From positions 310,001 through 374,000 of the forward strand of contig BROG01000451.1 in NCBI GenBank assembly GCA_030159075.1: DNA of 64,000 bases, given 5' to 3'. The stretch is from Atrina japonica. Its lineage: Eukaryota; Mollusca; Bivalvia; Pterioida; Pinnidae. Shown one piece after another: positions 23,423 through 34,530 of the stretch; position 1 is the stretch's first letter; the number at the start of each line of letters is the position of its first letter. Under the pieces are notes generated by a model. It had not been told where the DNA came from and did not search any database. It worked only from the letters and a program-made list of their open reading frames with translations. Made by a program: the position numbers and the translations under genes.

Positions 23423-23460
23423 AACGGCTTAAAGAATTTTGAATTTAAAAGATTCAAGGC

Positions 23461-23908
23461 CACACATTTTTGATGGACAGTCAAAATATGATATTTATTT
23501 ATAGAGAATTGCCAAATAGATAGGAGAAAGCGTATTAGCCAAATGATATAGCCAAAGTGTTTAACGTGGAGTTGTCCAGGCTCGCACGTCTGAATACCTA
23601 TATGAGGTAATCAGGAAATTTGCATCTAAGCAACATTAATGTCGGTTAAATGCTATAACACATACGTTTATTTATATTTTAATGTATTTTGTATTATTTT
23701 GTGAGGTATTATTGAGAGCTTAAAGCTTATTTAATGGAGCGGTCCTAATCCGCTGAGTGTAGGGTCATATTAGAAGTATTGTGTGTGGTGCAGGCTAGGT
23801 GTGGTACTGGTGTTATGTACATTGACCATGGGGAGAAACTTTATTCACAGCAGGCCAAGGGGGATGTGGGGACTGGTGTTTGATGAGTAGGAATTTGACT
23901 CCTTCTCT

Positions 23909-23910
<2 letters not shown>
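23461..23910. other. Flank of the retrotransposon 3' end
   Basis: Unique-looking sequence ending at the T run of the non-LTR element. No coding feature is seen. Confidence 0.45.
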
Positions 23911-23940
<30 letters not shown>

Positions 23941-23947
<7 letters not shown>

Positions 23948-25317
23948 AGATAAAAAGCCATACCCAATACATATACTATATATTATCCTATTCTGGCCTA
24001 TTTATCAGTAGATAACGGGGTTTCCCGTGAGCCCAGTCATCTCCATAAGGGGGGTGCCTGAACAGAAAAGTCCATGGTGGGATCCCCTTTATCTATGATA
24101 TCTAACTATCTTACTCTAATCCCTAACCTGACTTAGTCTGACCTGACTAGGAAAAGATCCATTAACTGTATTATGTACAATTAACCCTATTGCTATCCCT
24201 ATTCTGGCCTAAATATCAACAGGAAGAGGAGAATCCCGGGTGTCAAGTCATTCCCATAGGGGGGAAGCTTGACCAAAAAGTCCATGTGGGATTTCCTCCG
24301 CGGTTGATTCCTAAAGTACTTATTCTAGAATTATGACTTATAGTGATGTTAGTAACATCAATCTCATTATATACAGATAATACTAAACCTAACTAAACTG
24401 TTGGATATCTGTTGTCCTGTGATTGGGACAATCCCTACCTACAAGGACTTCCTAAATCCGAACAGTGCCTATTTAATTCATAAAATTATTTACACATTAA
24501 TTTACAGTTAAAGAATGAATGAGAGATGCGATGAGGTGCGATGAATGCGATGTCTAGACTATGCATTTATTGTGTGTATGTTTTTTAAATTAGGGTCCTG
24601 CCTGCGCCACCCACCACTATTTGGACAAGCCAGCTGCTAACCGTGAGGTCGTACCGCTTTTCAAATGGTTATAGGCAGGGTTGGAGTACCACCAACACTT
24701 TGAGTGATCGTATTGAAAAATTGTATTTTTATTTCCGTTTTGTTGTTTGTAAAATTAGCGTATTAAATGAATATGTACAGATATAGATAATATGCATAAA
24801 AATAATAAATCTCTGAGACATGTCACCAGCTAGAAGGGGGGTTTTGACCGGGTTTAGTCTTAGTGACATGGCTTGGTTAAGTAACCTAGAGATATTGAAA
24901 TTAATACTGAAATAAATAAAATACGCTTCCTAGCTACCTAAGATAGGATAGAAGAGTGATTAGAATAAATAAATTTAGCCTTATGGTGATTGTGATTAGG
25001 CGTGTTTGTGTTTGATATTAGGGACCTGCCTGCGCCACGCTCCACTATTTGGACAAGCCAGCTGCTAACCGTGAGGTCGTACCGCTTTTCAAATGGTTAT
25101 AGGCAGGGTTGGAGTACCACCAACACTTTGAATGATAGTATAATATTAAAAATGTTTAACTAAATAGATAGTCGTCATGAATAATTAAATGATTTAATAT
25201 AGTATCTGCTATGACATGCACCAGGGCTAGTTATAGCGGTTCTGACCTGTCTAGTCGTAGACACATGCCATGTTTGAGATTAAACCAATATTGGAAGTAG
25301 CATTGACGGTTTAGAAG

Positions 25318-25349
<32 letters not shown>

Positions 25350-25684
25350 ACAACAGTGAAATGTAAATTAGAACAATAAAATTAATGAAATTGTTGATTA
25401 ATGAAATATTACTGCTCCGGGGAAGATGCACCGGGCAGAAGCAAGGAAATTAATATAAAAATCAATAATCAGTCCTATCTAGGTGTGTATTTTGCCTATA
25501 GATGTTGCGAATCAATCAGCGGTCTCGTACTAGGTAGTGTGTAGGCACTGCTGATATTTAATGGTGTTTACGTTGACGTTCGCAATGACCTGGTTTCATC
25601 TGAGGCAAAAGAGAAACTAACCTACTCTAATTGAATGCAGGTGAATGCGATGATTAATGCAATGCTTGCTCAAGGATTTATTGA
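23941..25684 (-). repeat. Retrotransposon 3' UTR with internally duplicated segments
   Basis: Non-coding. A segment starting CCTGCCTGCGCCAC, then CCACTATTTGGACAAGCCAG and CTGCTAACCGTGAGGTCGTA, occurs at about 24590-24715 and again at about 25017-25140, nearly identical. A second pair (CTATTCTGGCCTA ... AAAAGTCCATG) occurs at about 23985-24090 and 24195-24295. A third looser pair contains GACATG...GCTAG (about 24816 and 25213). An A run sits at 25316-25348. The UTR looks built from units of about 200-430 bp. Confidence 0.75.
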
Positions 25685-25999
25685 TTATATTTTATCCATA
25701 TAACCTGAATTAGAGATAAATTTTATGAGTCCCTCGAACGCTGGTGATTTTAAGCTATCCGGTGGATCTAAGATATCTCTTATATGTAGTGTGTCTAGAC
25801 CTAGTCTATTGTAATGTGTGTGTAATTCCCCACGATGGAGATTGTGAAGTGGGCATTCCATAATGAAGTGTTCCACTGTTTCCTTACTGTGGCCACAGGG
25901 ACACTGAGGTCCTTGCTTAAATACGTATTGGCCTAGCTCGCCATTCAGTAAGGTTCTACCTAACCTGAGTCTAGTGCAAAACCTTATCCCAGTAGACAC
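25685..25999 (-). pseudogene. ORF2 C-terminal domain with Cys/His motif
   Basis: Follows the RNase H in the same frame as the RT. It contains TRLRLGRTLLN, then C-P-C-G-H-S-K-E-T-V-E-H-F-I-M-E-C-P, the CxC...H...C motif typical of RNase H-bearing I-superclade and R1-like elements, followed by H-x-L-H-R. It ends at a stop near 25685. Confidence 0.8.
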
Positions 26000-26032
26000 T
26001 TTTAGAGTAGCGTTATAGGGGTATGGTTGGGA

Positions 26033-26530
26033 TTAGGTTTGAGTGTTTGATGAAAAGGTTAGTGTTGTTGTATTTTTCTGTATTTTTTGGTGAATGATTT
26101 GTCGAATAAGTGTGTATGCTTCTGTTACACCTAGCTGTGTATGACAATCTACTTCATTGTTTTGGACTGCTTGTTTTGCTAATGAATCCACAGCCTCGTT
26201 ACCCCTAATACCTACGTGGGCTGGGATCCATTCTAGATGTACCTGACTTTTTTTTGCCATTAATTTATGGATATTGATTAATATTTCATTTAGTATGTCT
26301 GGCCTACTACTGTTCTTTGTGATCAGAGGTTGGAGGGCGCTCAATGAGTCACTCAAGAGTACTACCTTTCGATAGCTCTTGTCTTTTATGTAATCAAGAG
26401 CCTCATTGATTGCTACCAATTCTGATGTATAGACTGAAATGTGATCTGTACATCTATAACCGTCTCCGTAGTCATCTGAGGGGTCATAATAGGCGGCTGC
26501 AGTCTGGCCTGAGTTTGGATCTTTGGAGCC
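26033..26530 (-). pseudogene. ORF2 RNase H domain
   Basis: Begins with FTDGSKDPNSGQTAAAYY (catalytic Asp), then YTSELVAINEAL (catalytic Glu), VVLLSDSLSALQ (catalytic Asp) and WIPAHVGIRGNEAVDSLAKQ (His and Asp). All four acidic/His landmarks survive. It removes the RNA strand of the RNA:DNA hybrid in related elements. The clean open part is 26033-26419; upstream residues are in the same frame. Confidence 0.85.
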
Positions 26531-27208
26531 GTCTGTGAAAATGCGGTGGAAATCTGGGTATTTATTATCTAGATATTCCAGAGTGACAGATTTACATATG
26601 GTGGGGTCATCACTCTTTTTAATGACTTGCGAAAGAGCTACGGAGACATTTGGCTTAGATAACAGCCACGGAGGTAGAGAAATACTATCTTGTTCGGCTA
26701 TTTCTAAGCTACCTAGTGTGGTGCTGCCTAAATACTTGTGTACTCTGTATCCGAATGGTGCCTGTTTGGCGTGCCACAGATTGTTGACTTTATATCTGTT
26801 ATAGACTCTATTATATCTGTGGGTGAAGAGCGAATTAACTGGGTTGTCTGGATTCGACGTGACACGGGCCCAGAATCTGAGTGTCAGGGAGTCCCGTCTG
26901 AGTGACAGCGGTAACTCCCCAGCTTCTGTAAGCAGAGCTTCCCCCGGGTAGACCTATAGGCACCCAGAGCGATTCTGAGTGCCTGATTGTTGTATTCGGT
27001 CTAGCTTTTTTAACTGAGTTGGAAATCCCGGATTGGTAAGCTTGACACCCATAATCAATTCTGGACCTGATGAGGGTCTTTATATAAAAAGTAACAGTGT
27101 AGCCTTGTCAGCGCCGAATTTTTGTTCCAGACACGCAACGCATGAGATTTGTAATTGTTTGACAGGATGTAACTAAATTATTGATGTGTGGTGTGGAATG
27201 TCATAAAC

Positions 27209-28466
27209 TTATTCGAAAATTACTCCTAGAAATCTAGCTTCACTAGCAATGTGTAGTGCCTTGTTGTTTAGAGTAAGTGCAAATTTGGGTTCTGAGCGTG
27301 TGTAAAGTGAGCCTCGCTGACCGAATAGCACAGCCGAAGTCTTTTGCTCCGACAATTTAAAGCCCCACTTTTGTGACCATCTAGAGATTGTATCTAAGGA
27401 TTCTTGTAACTTAGCATTAACAATTCTAATGTCCCTATGTGAGTAGCTTATTGTGTTATCATCAGCAAACTGGAATAGCTCAGTGTTATCTATCTCATCA
27501 TATTGAAATTTAATCTCCTCTGCCAGGTCATTGGCCATTATATTGAACAGGGTCGGACTGATTACCGAGCCCTGTGGGGTGCCATTTTCAAGGGGATATT
27601 TTCTAGATAATATTTGGTTAACCGACACCTGTATTGTACGGCCTTGTAGGAATGATTTAATAAAATGTAATATATTGCCTTGTATGCCATGGTGTTTGAG
27701 CTTGTACAAAAGGCCATTATGCCAAACTAGATCAAATGCTTTGCTAATGTCTAGAAATACCACTCCCGTAAGTTGCTTGCTTACAGTGGCGCATTTGATT
27801 TGAGTTTCCAGTTTGACTAATTGGTCTATTGTGCTCCTACCCTTCCTAAAACCGCTCTGTGCGGAATCTAGGATGTCATGGTTTATCCAGGAACCACCTT
27901 AATCTATTGTTAAGCATAGTCTCGGTGACTTTGCATAGATGTGATGTCAGCGATATTGGCCTATAAGATTCTGGTAAATGTGGGTTTTTCCCCGGTTTGA
28001 GTAGGGGTATTACTGTAGCCTCCTTTCCAGAGGGAAGGAAACTGACGAGTAATGAACACTTTTGTTTAGGAAGTGTAGAATGATCTTGATAAAATGCGAA
28101 GGCAGGTGCTTCAGCAAGATATAAGATATTTTATCACCGCCCGGTGCAGTGTTTCGCTTCGCTGTGAGCGCGTCCCCAAATTCCTCAACCGTGAAAGGCA
28201 CATTTAAAGGACCCGTGTTGGGGCCTAGATCGCTAAGGTAGTTTTCGTGTCTAGCCTCGAACTCTGCCCTATGAGTCTTGTGAATTTGGCTCGAGGTTTG
28301 AATGTGAGCTAGCGTTTGCAAGTGATACAGCTAGTGTGTTGGCCTTGTCTTGTGGAGTGATTGCTTGGCCTAGTGTGGGAATGCATCTAGTGTTAGGTTT
28401 GCCTTGGAGAGCTTTCACCTTCCCCCAGACATCCCTAATGCGTGTTTCTCTGTTTAGTGTAGACAC
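27209..28466 (-). pseudogene. ORF2 reverse transcriptase domain (frameshifted)
   Basis: 28466-28269 and 28321-28010 are overlapping open stretches in different frames covering the RT N-terminus (NRETRIRDVWGKVKALQG, then FTVEEFGDALTAKRNTAPGG and LLKHLP). 27763-27209 carries motif A (VFLDISKAFDLVWHNGLLYK), motif B (ENGTPQGSVISPTLFNIM) and motif C, here FADDNTISYS. Between 28010 and 27763 the frame is interrupted. RT would copy the element RNA at the nicked target; this copy cannot. Confidence 0.85.
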
Positions 28467-28791
28467 ATAGGTTTCCCAGTGTGCCTTATGTTCATCTGCT
28501 ATTGTTTTCCTAGTGATTGCGATTTTTTGATTGTACTGAATGTTTGTTATTTTACCCTTTTTTAATTGTTTAAATGCATGTCGGCTGTCTTTTTTGGCCT
28601 GAGTGCATGCACTAGTCCATGCTGGGTTAATTGGTCTGGTCTTCTTTTTGCCAGATGTGCATGGAATGGCTTGGGTGGCTGCGCTGTGTATGAAGTTGTT
28701 TATGTTTTCAAGGTATTGGTTTATGTCTGTGTGTGCAATGTCATCTAGTGAAGCAGACTCGCATATAGATTTAAAGAGTGGCCAGTCTGCT

Positions 28792-29487
28792 TTAACGGGG
28801 AAGCTGGATGGTGTCCTTGTGGGGGGTAATACCTATAGTTGTTAAAACTGGTAAATGATCTGACCCACATGGATCTTCTATAACTGACCACTCAGCTAAT
28901 CTCGCTAGCCTATGTGTAGTGATAGTGTTATCTAATGGTGTGAGTTTACCTGTGGTGGGGTTGATGCGGGTGCCAGTCCCATCTCCAAGGTAACAGAGGT
29001 TGTTATCCTCGATGAACTCGATAAGGTCTCTGCCAGCCACATTTGACTGCGAGGAACCCAGGAGCTCATGATGGGCATTGAAGTCACCCACATATACCAC
29101 TCTATGCGGTAAACTCGAGTGAATGTTCATTAGTGAATTGGTGTAACTGTAATGAGGCGGATTGTAAATGTTGACTATGTGCAGTGGTGCGTTGTCTGTA
29201 TGCACTGTGATTCCCTGTTTTTCTAACCGCCCTGTTTGTATAGCACTTAGTTGTGTTTCGGTGTATCCTAATCCCTCTACAATGTATGTGGCTAACCCCC
29301 CTCCTTTACCTGCCCTATCGGTACGGATGGTGGTATAGCCTGGAAAATTGTATCTTATTAATGGTTTGAGATAGGTCTCCTGTACGCAGATTACGTCAGG
29401 TTTAACCTTTTCTATTAATTGTGCAAAGGAACGCCCGTTGCTGGGTAAACCCCGGGCGTTCCATTGTAGAATTTTAATTCCTGCCAT
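28792..29487 (-). pseudogene. ORF2 AP-like endonuclease domain
   Basis: An open frame of 231 codons from an ATG at 29487: MAGIKILQWNARGLPSNGRS, then DVICVQETYL, GGGLATYI, IYNPP, VYVGDFNAHH, TPLDNTITT and EDPCGSDHLPV. These are the exonuclease-endonuclease-phosphatase motifs of LINE endonucleases, which nick the target for reverse transcription. The catalytic Asn, Glu, Asp-x-Asn and Ser-Asp-His residues are all present. Its frame differs from the RT, so an indel lies between about 28790 and 28466. Confidence 0.88.
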
Positions 29488-29646
29488 TTTATTTAATAAT
29501 TTTTGTGGGGGGCACCTCTTGTGGAGGATTTGAGGGGTTTATTTTTTCCCCTTTTTTTCCTTTCAGGTATATGGTTTGTGGAATCAATATCGCTTAAATG
29601 AATGCCCGAGTTTAAATTATGGTGTATAGAGGTGTTTATAGGGGTA

Positions 29647-30720
29647 TCACCTAAGCTTTGAGTTGAGGACTTGCAGGTCCTCAACCATCGGGTACATGGC
29701 CCTATCAAGATCTGGTGTCTTGATATGGTAAGACTCGCTGGATTCGTTTACCGAGTCTAATTGGGTTGATTCCGGCACTGTGACGGTAATCCCCTCGGTT
29801 TGTGTGCCTACACTGACCGTCACTTTACGTGGTAACTCATGTGTGGGATCATGAGCTATATTCCAGATAGTCTCTAGAGCTTCTCTATCATTGATATCTG
29901 GATTACGTGCTATCAAAATGGCAGCCCCCAATAAGGTGGCTACTCTAGCCTCCACGTGACTAGTGATCGGTTGCACCTGGTCTGTAATTGTTTGGTTGTT
30001 TGTGTGTGTTTTCCGGGAAACTACTTTAGCGTATGTTAATTTTTGTACTGATGAATGCGAGGTACGAGGGGGGTAGGTAGTATTAAGGGTAGGTGGAGGG
30101 TAGGTGGGGGTGGGTAGCAGAGGTGGTCTGCGGTTAGTGGTATGGTTAGGAGATCGGTTGCGACGTTCATTAAAGGCCTTCACCCTGTAGTCAACATTCC
30201 TGTGAATGATGTGGTCAGGGTGGGTTTGACTGGTAAACGTAATGGCTACTGCCTGAGAGGGAACGCCGAATCGATTGGTTAGTCTTTCTGCATGTTTAAC
30301 TTGTTTCAGACGGATTAGTTCGATGGGATTTAATGAATGCGGAAATTTATATATGACGCCTCGGTTACTTTTAGGTTTATTTGTTTTATCCCGCGAAGCA
30401 GTCGATTGAGTATTCGTACCTCTATCTGGCTGACTTCGCGGTGAGGGCCTACTTTTCCCTATGTAGTTTCTTTTACTGATTGTCGGCTGATAGGGGGCCG
30501 TGCAAATCTTACGAATATGCATGGCCCCTTTGAGCTGCATAAAAGTGGTCACGAGAAGTAATATTACACCGGACGGGAGAAATTTTACTTGCCGCGGTTG
30601 TCCTACCTGAGCCTGGATATCTCCTATAGCCTGGCGTTTATCGATGTGACCTCTATTCCTGGGTTTGGTCATTGGCCTGAGCACAATGACTGCTGGAATA
30701 TTAACCCGAGTGCCTGACAT
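29647..30720 (-). CDS. Retrotransposon ORF1, RNA-binding type, no zinc knuckle
   Basis: An open frame of 357 codons. Residues about 45-65 (VKFLPSGVILLLVTTFMQL) and about 120-190 (NRGVIYKFPHSLNPIELIRL, then VKHAERLTNRFG, AITFTSQTHP, VDYRVKAF) match the layout of I-type ORF1 proteins: a 'pSG.llV' strand and an 'N(K/R)GVI' RRM-like fold. In relatives the VDYRVK segment is followed by CCHC zinc knuckles. Here a Thr/Pro-rich stretch follows and no Cys cluster is present. The frame is intact even though ORF2 is broken. It would act as an RNA chaperone. Confidence 0.75.
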   Translation of the reverse strand: MSGTRVNIPAVIVLRPMTKPRNRGHIDKRQAIGDIQAQVGQPRQVKFLPSGVILLLVTTFMQLKGAMHIRKICTAPYQPTISKRNYIGKSRPSPRSQPDRGTNTQSTASRDKTNKPKSNRGVIYKFPHSLNPIELIRLKQVKHAERLTNRFGVPSQAVAITFTSQTHPDHIIHRNVDYRVKAFNERRNRSPNHTTNRRPPLLPTPTYPPPTLNTTYPPRTSHSSVQKLTYAKVVSRKTHTNNQTITDQVQPITSHVEARVATLLGAAILIARNPDINDREALETIWNIAHDPTHELPRKVTVSVGTQTEGITVTVPESTQLDSVNESSESYHIKTPDLDRAMYPMVEDLQVLNSKLR

Positions 30721-31295
30721 AGTCGCGGTGAGTTTAATCGCCTATCTAGCTGTACCTAAGTTTGAGTGCGACTACGGACAAAGTAATTAAGTGAGTGCAG
30801 GTCGGCTACAAATCGCCAGTATTTGTTGCCTGTTAGAATATATTGGTGGCTAGGTTAAGTGCTCTACCTGTTCTCTAGTGCAGAGATGACTATCTATACT
30901 GTATTTGGATTACTAACTAAGTGGTGTGAATAAATGTAGGAAGTGAATGTTAAAGAGTAAAGGAGAAAAATAACACAGTGAAACTCAACCTATACCACAG
31001 TTGAGAGTGTGTAAGAAATTTGTATTTCCTTTGTTCTATAGAACGGTGACTTGTTGTTTGTATTCTTTGATGCGTAGTAGGTTTGGTCTTGTGCTTTGTT
31101 CTTTTGTTCTTTGTCTTTGTATGAGAGAGATTTAAATTCACGTCTGATCGCTTTGGAAGCTTGCTTGTAATTCTGATGAGGAGATGTGATGTGACGGTAA
31201 AACACATTTAATATTGATATCAAATATTATATTACGGTAAAACACATAATCCAATGCTATCAGTTATCATACTGTCTAATTTCAAAAATCGTGAC
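30721..31295. other. 5' flank or 5' UTR of the retrotransposon
   Basis: Part of this is probably the 5' UTR. I could not find the element's start or a target-site duplication matching the sequence next to the T run at 23911. Two short - strand open frames at 30950-31223 have low-complexity Lys/Thr content and look accidental. Confidence 0.4.
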
Positions 31296-31299
31296 TTAA

Positions 31300-31999
31300 A
31301 GACATAGTATCTACGATTTCCTCAAATATTTCAATCTCAATTGTTTGGGTCAAATATGTTAATATTTGGAGATAAAAAACGAAAAATTGTTGAATTAAAA
31401 CACATAGAAGTATAGTTTTATTGTATTTCACAACTTTCCACGTTTTTTTTATTTTTTGTCGGTACGACAAAAATTCGTTTGCAAGCCCGCCCATATTCAT
31501 ATAACCTTAGCGTGACCTGTATTTGCGCATGCGCATTTTCCATTGTCGATAGTGAAAAGCATGGCGTCCAAAGCAAAAAACAAATCGTGGCCGACCTGTT
31601 AAATTGACAGATTCAGCTAGAAAAAGAAATCGGAAAGAAGTTCTGGCGAAATACAACAAGACCAAGATAAATATTGGAAAGGAGCATGATCGATGGATAA
31701 GCCTCAAGGAACCGTCTAAATGTAGGGATCTCAAAATAAATCAACACGTGCTTACCTCAGCATCCATTGATTGATATCGATACGATCTAGGTCATTGCGT
31801 GTGCTTCTGGGATTGTTTCTGTGCATAATTAATGAGTTTGATTCTTACAGACGACGACAACAAATCAGCATTTATCCGTTAATTTACGCTAATTATACAA
31901 AAAAGTGTCGACGTGGAAGATCATTATTCAGTCATATCTTCGATATTTCCGCAAAATTGCCGACTAAAAAAAATAACCATTTTCGTAGATACTATGTCT
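31300..31999 (+). mobile_element. 700-bp TTAA-flanked transposon with a captured exon-like frame
   Basis: The ends are perfect 17-bp inverted repeats (AGACATAGTATCTACGA at 31300-31316 and its complement at 31983-31999). TTAA flanks both ends (31296-31299 and 32000-32003), so target preference is piggyBac-like. Inside, 31556-31771 is open on the + strand and encodes RGRPVKLTDSARKRNRKEVL, then AKYNKTKINIG and HDRWISLKEPSK. An ATG at 31561 (MASKAKNKS) is one base out of frame with it. I recall similar GRPVKLTDS...HDRW leaders in mollusc and cnidarian gene models, apparently as first exons. Confidence 0.8.
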
Positions 32000-32055
32000 T
32001 TAACTTCCGCGTGTTATTTATTTGTAAAAGAAATGAATTTTGTTGTATTAGGTCG

Positions 32056-32540
32056 AAATTCTACGGAAGCCGACACGTGCCACATGTAGTAATAAAAATA
32101 TGTCGTTATAACGACATATATGTTGTTATAACGCCTTATTATGTTGTTATAACGACATATTAATTATCTTGTTATAACAAGATATTTATTGTCGTAATAA
32201 CAAAATATTATGTCGTTATAACAAGATATTATGTCGTTATAAAGAGATATAAATTATTTTGTTATAACAAGATATTATGTTGTAATAACGAAATATTATG
32301 TCGTAATAACAAAATAATTATCTTGTGATAACAAGATATTATGTCGTTATAACAAAATGATATGTCGTAATAACAAGATATTATGTCGTAATAACAAGAT
32401 ATTATGTTGTTATAACGAGATATGAATTATTTTGTTTTAACAAGATATTATGTCGTAATAACAAGATATTATGTCGTAATAACAAGATATGTTGTTATAA
32501 CGAGATATGAAATATCTCGTTATAGTTTAGATGGCCCGAC

Positions 32541-32572
<32 letters not shown>

Positions 32573-32593
32573 GTGTGACATATTACATAGACG

Positions 32594-32624
<31 letters not shown>

Positions 32625-34530
32625 ATTCCATCAAATTGTTGTCCTCCCCTGCCAAACCAAATTTAGTTAATACATTTATCATCCTGTGCACATATTACAT
32701 CCCTCCCCCCCCCCCCCCCGCAACTTTTTCACATACATTTTTTATATTATCAACACATCTGGAATCCAGGAAAATGCTTCCCGGAGCTTTCAAAAGTAAA
32801 ATGCGAATATATCCTACATTTGCACCCTATCCAACTTTTAATCATAAGTCTGCCTTTGGTCAGGTACGCATTATATAACAGTTTTAACAAGTATAATTTC
32901 ATGTCTCCAGCCTCAAACCCACTCACCCCGTCTTGAAAAAATTCTAGATCCGCCAGTGTTGTATATGTTTATTGCATAATCAAAGGTATATGAAAATATT
33001 TTTTTTACCGGGGAAAACATTTTCAGAAAAAACAAATTTGACTCCGCCCCCCCCCCCTCATTTGATTTGCTTCCTACGCCAGGTAGACAGGTAGACAGGC
33101 GTAATTTTGTATCTTGAAGCTGATAAAATATCTGTTCAGGATTCCAAATTTCTGAAAATTTCTGAAAGATGCGACAGTGTGTCACCTTTTCCGTGGCGAA
33201 ATCTTGCCTCACTAATTCAATATGCAGTGCCGTATGTATTGTAGAAATATATCGGTTTTAAATAGTATAAATATTTTTTATGTTACACCCTCAACTTTTT
33301 TATCCGCCACTGCAATATATTACTTTTCTGACTACAAAAGCAAAAAAAAAAAGCTGAAAAATATAAACAATCTGTCTCTGGTTGCTTTAAAATAAATATT
33401 CTGTCTTGCGACGGTATGAAAATATATAATCTGACTCGACAAAATTTGCCAGCGAATTACAATGATCTATTTAACCTTTCAACCCTACAGACCATAAAAA
33501 ACTAGTCTTTAACAATAAAATGAGCATACCATTCAGATTTTCAGGGGTGAAAGGGTTAAACCATAATACAACTTAAATTAAGACACCATTAAAATAAATG
33601 AAGGTTGTGATATTACACAACAATTTGTTGCAATTTTCTCAAGACAATGCCTAAAAAAGGAGTATTTCATGAAAAGTTCATAGTGGTCTATTTTTCATAA
33701 AATATAGCTTCTTTAAATTAAAGTTGCGTTAATAATAATATTGAATAAGAATGGTACAATATAACATTATTAGTGTCTTGTAACACAATTATTACCAGAT
33801 AATAACGCGATGTTATGCCTTATTAAGAACAACGACGTGAAAAACAATTCAAGTAAACCTTAATAACTAACAATTACAAGACAACTCGTGGCCCAAATAC
33901 TCTTCCGTAATTTCGACATAATATCTTGTTATTACGATATAATATCTTGTTATAACAAGATAATTCATATCTTGTTATAACAACATAATATCTTGTTATT
34001 ACGACATAATATTTTGTTATAACAAGATAATTGATATCTTGTTATAACAACTTAATATCTTGTTATTACGACATAATATCTTGTTATTACAACATATTAT
34101 TTTGTTATAACGACATAATATCTTGTTATAACAAGATAATTCATGTCTTGTTATAACAAGATAATATCTTGTTATTAGGATATAATATCTTGTTATTACG
34201 ACATAATATCTTGTTATAACAAGATAATTCATATCTCGTTATAACAACATAATATATTGTTATTACGACATAATATCTTGTTATTACGACATACTGTTTT
34301 CTTTAACGACATAATATCTTGTTATAAAAAGATAATTCATATCTCGTTATAACAACATAATATCTTGTTATTACGACATAATATGTTGTTATAACGACAT
34401 AATATCTTGTTATAACAAGATAATACATATCTCGTTATAACGACATATTAAGTCGTTTTAACAAGATATATGTCGTTATAACAAAATATTTTTATTACTA
34501 CATGTGGCACGTATCGGCTTCCGTAAAATT
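32056..34530. mobile_element. 2.5-kb foldback element with repeat-built inverted arms
   Basis: The left end carries ACGGAAGCCGACACGTGCCA, CATGTAGTAATAAAAATAT. The reverse complement of the right end carries ACGGAAGCCGATACGTGCCA, CATGTAGTAATAAAAATAT. Inside each end lies a tract of several hundred bp (32100-32525 and 33915-34495) made of short self-complementary units such as TCTTGTTATAACAAGATAAT and TTATGTCGTAATAACAAG. The centre (32530-33910) has a long A run, C runs (32593-32624 and 32705-32719) and AT-rich filler with no ORF. The architecture is that of foldback elements. Confidence 0.8.

Larger units (their letters stand above)
23911..30720 (-). mobile_element. Non-LTR retrotransposon, nearly full length, I/Nimb-like with RNase H
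   Basis: A LINE on the - strand. In transcription order it holds ORF1 (30720-29647), ORF2 with apurinic-type endonuclease (29487-about 28792), RT (about 28466-27209), RNase H (about 26530-26033) and a Cys/His C-terminus (to 25685), a 3' UTR of about 1.7 kb, and a poly-A tail seen as the T run at 23911-23941. The endonuclease-RT-RNase H order places it in the I superclade, and the RT motifs resemble Nimb/I types. ORF2 has at least three frame changes, so this copy is dead. The true 5' end may lie up to some 300 bp beyond 30720. Confidence 0.88.

Noticed and set aside
30950..31734. Short - strand ORFs near the LINE 5' end and in the TTAA element
   Set aside because: Low-complexity composition, no family motif, and overlap with better-explained transposon features.
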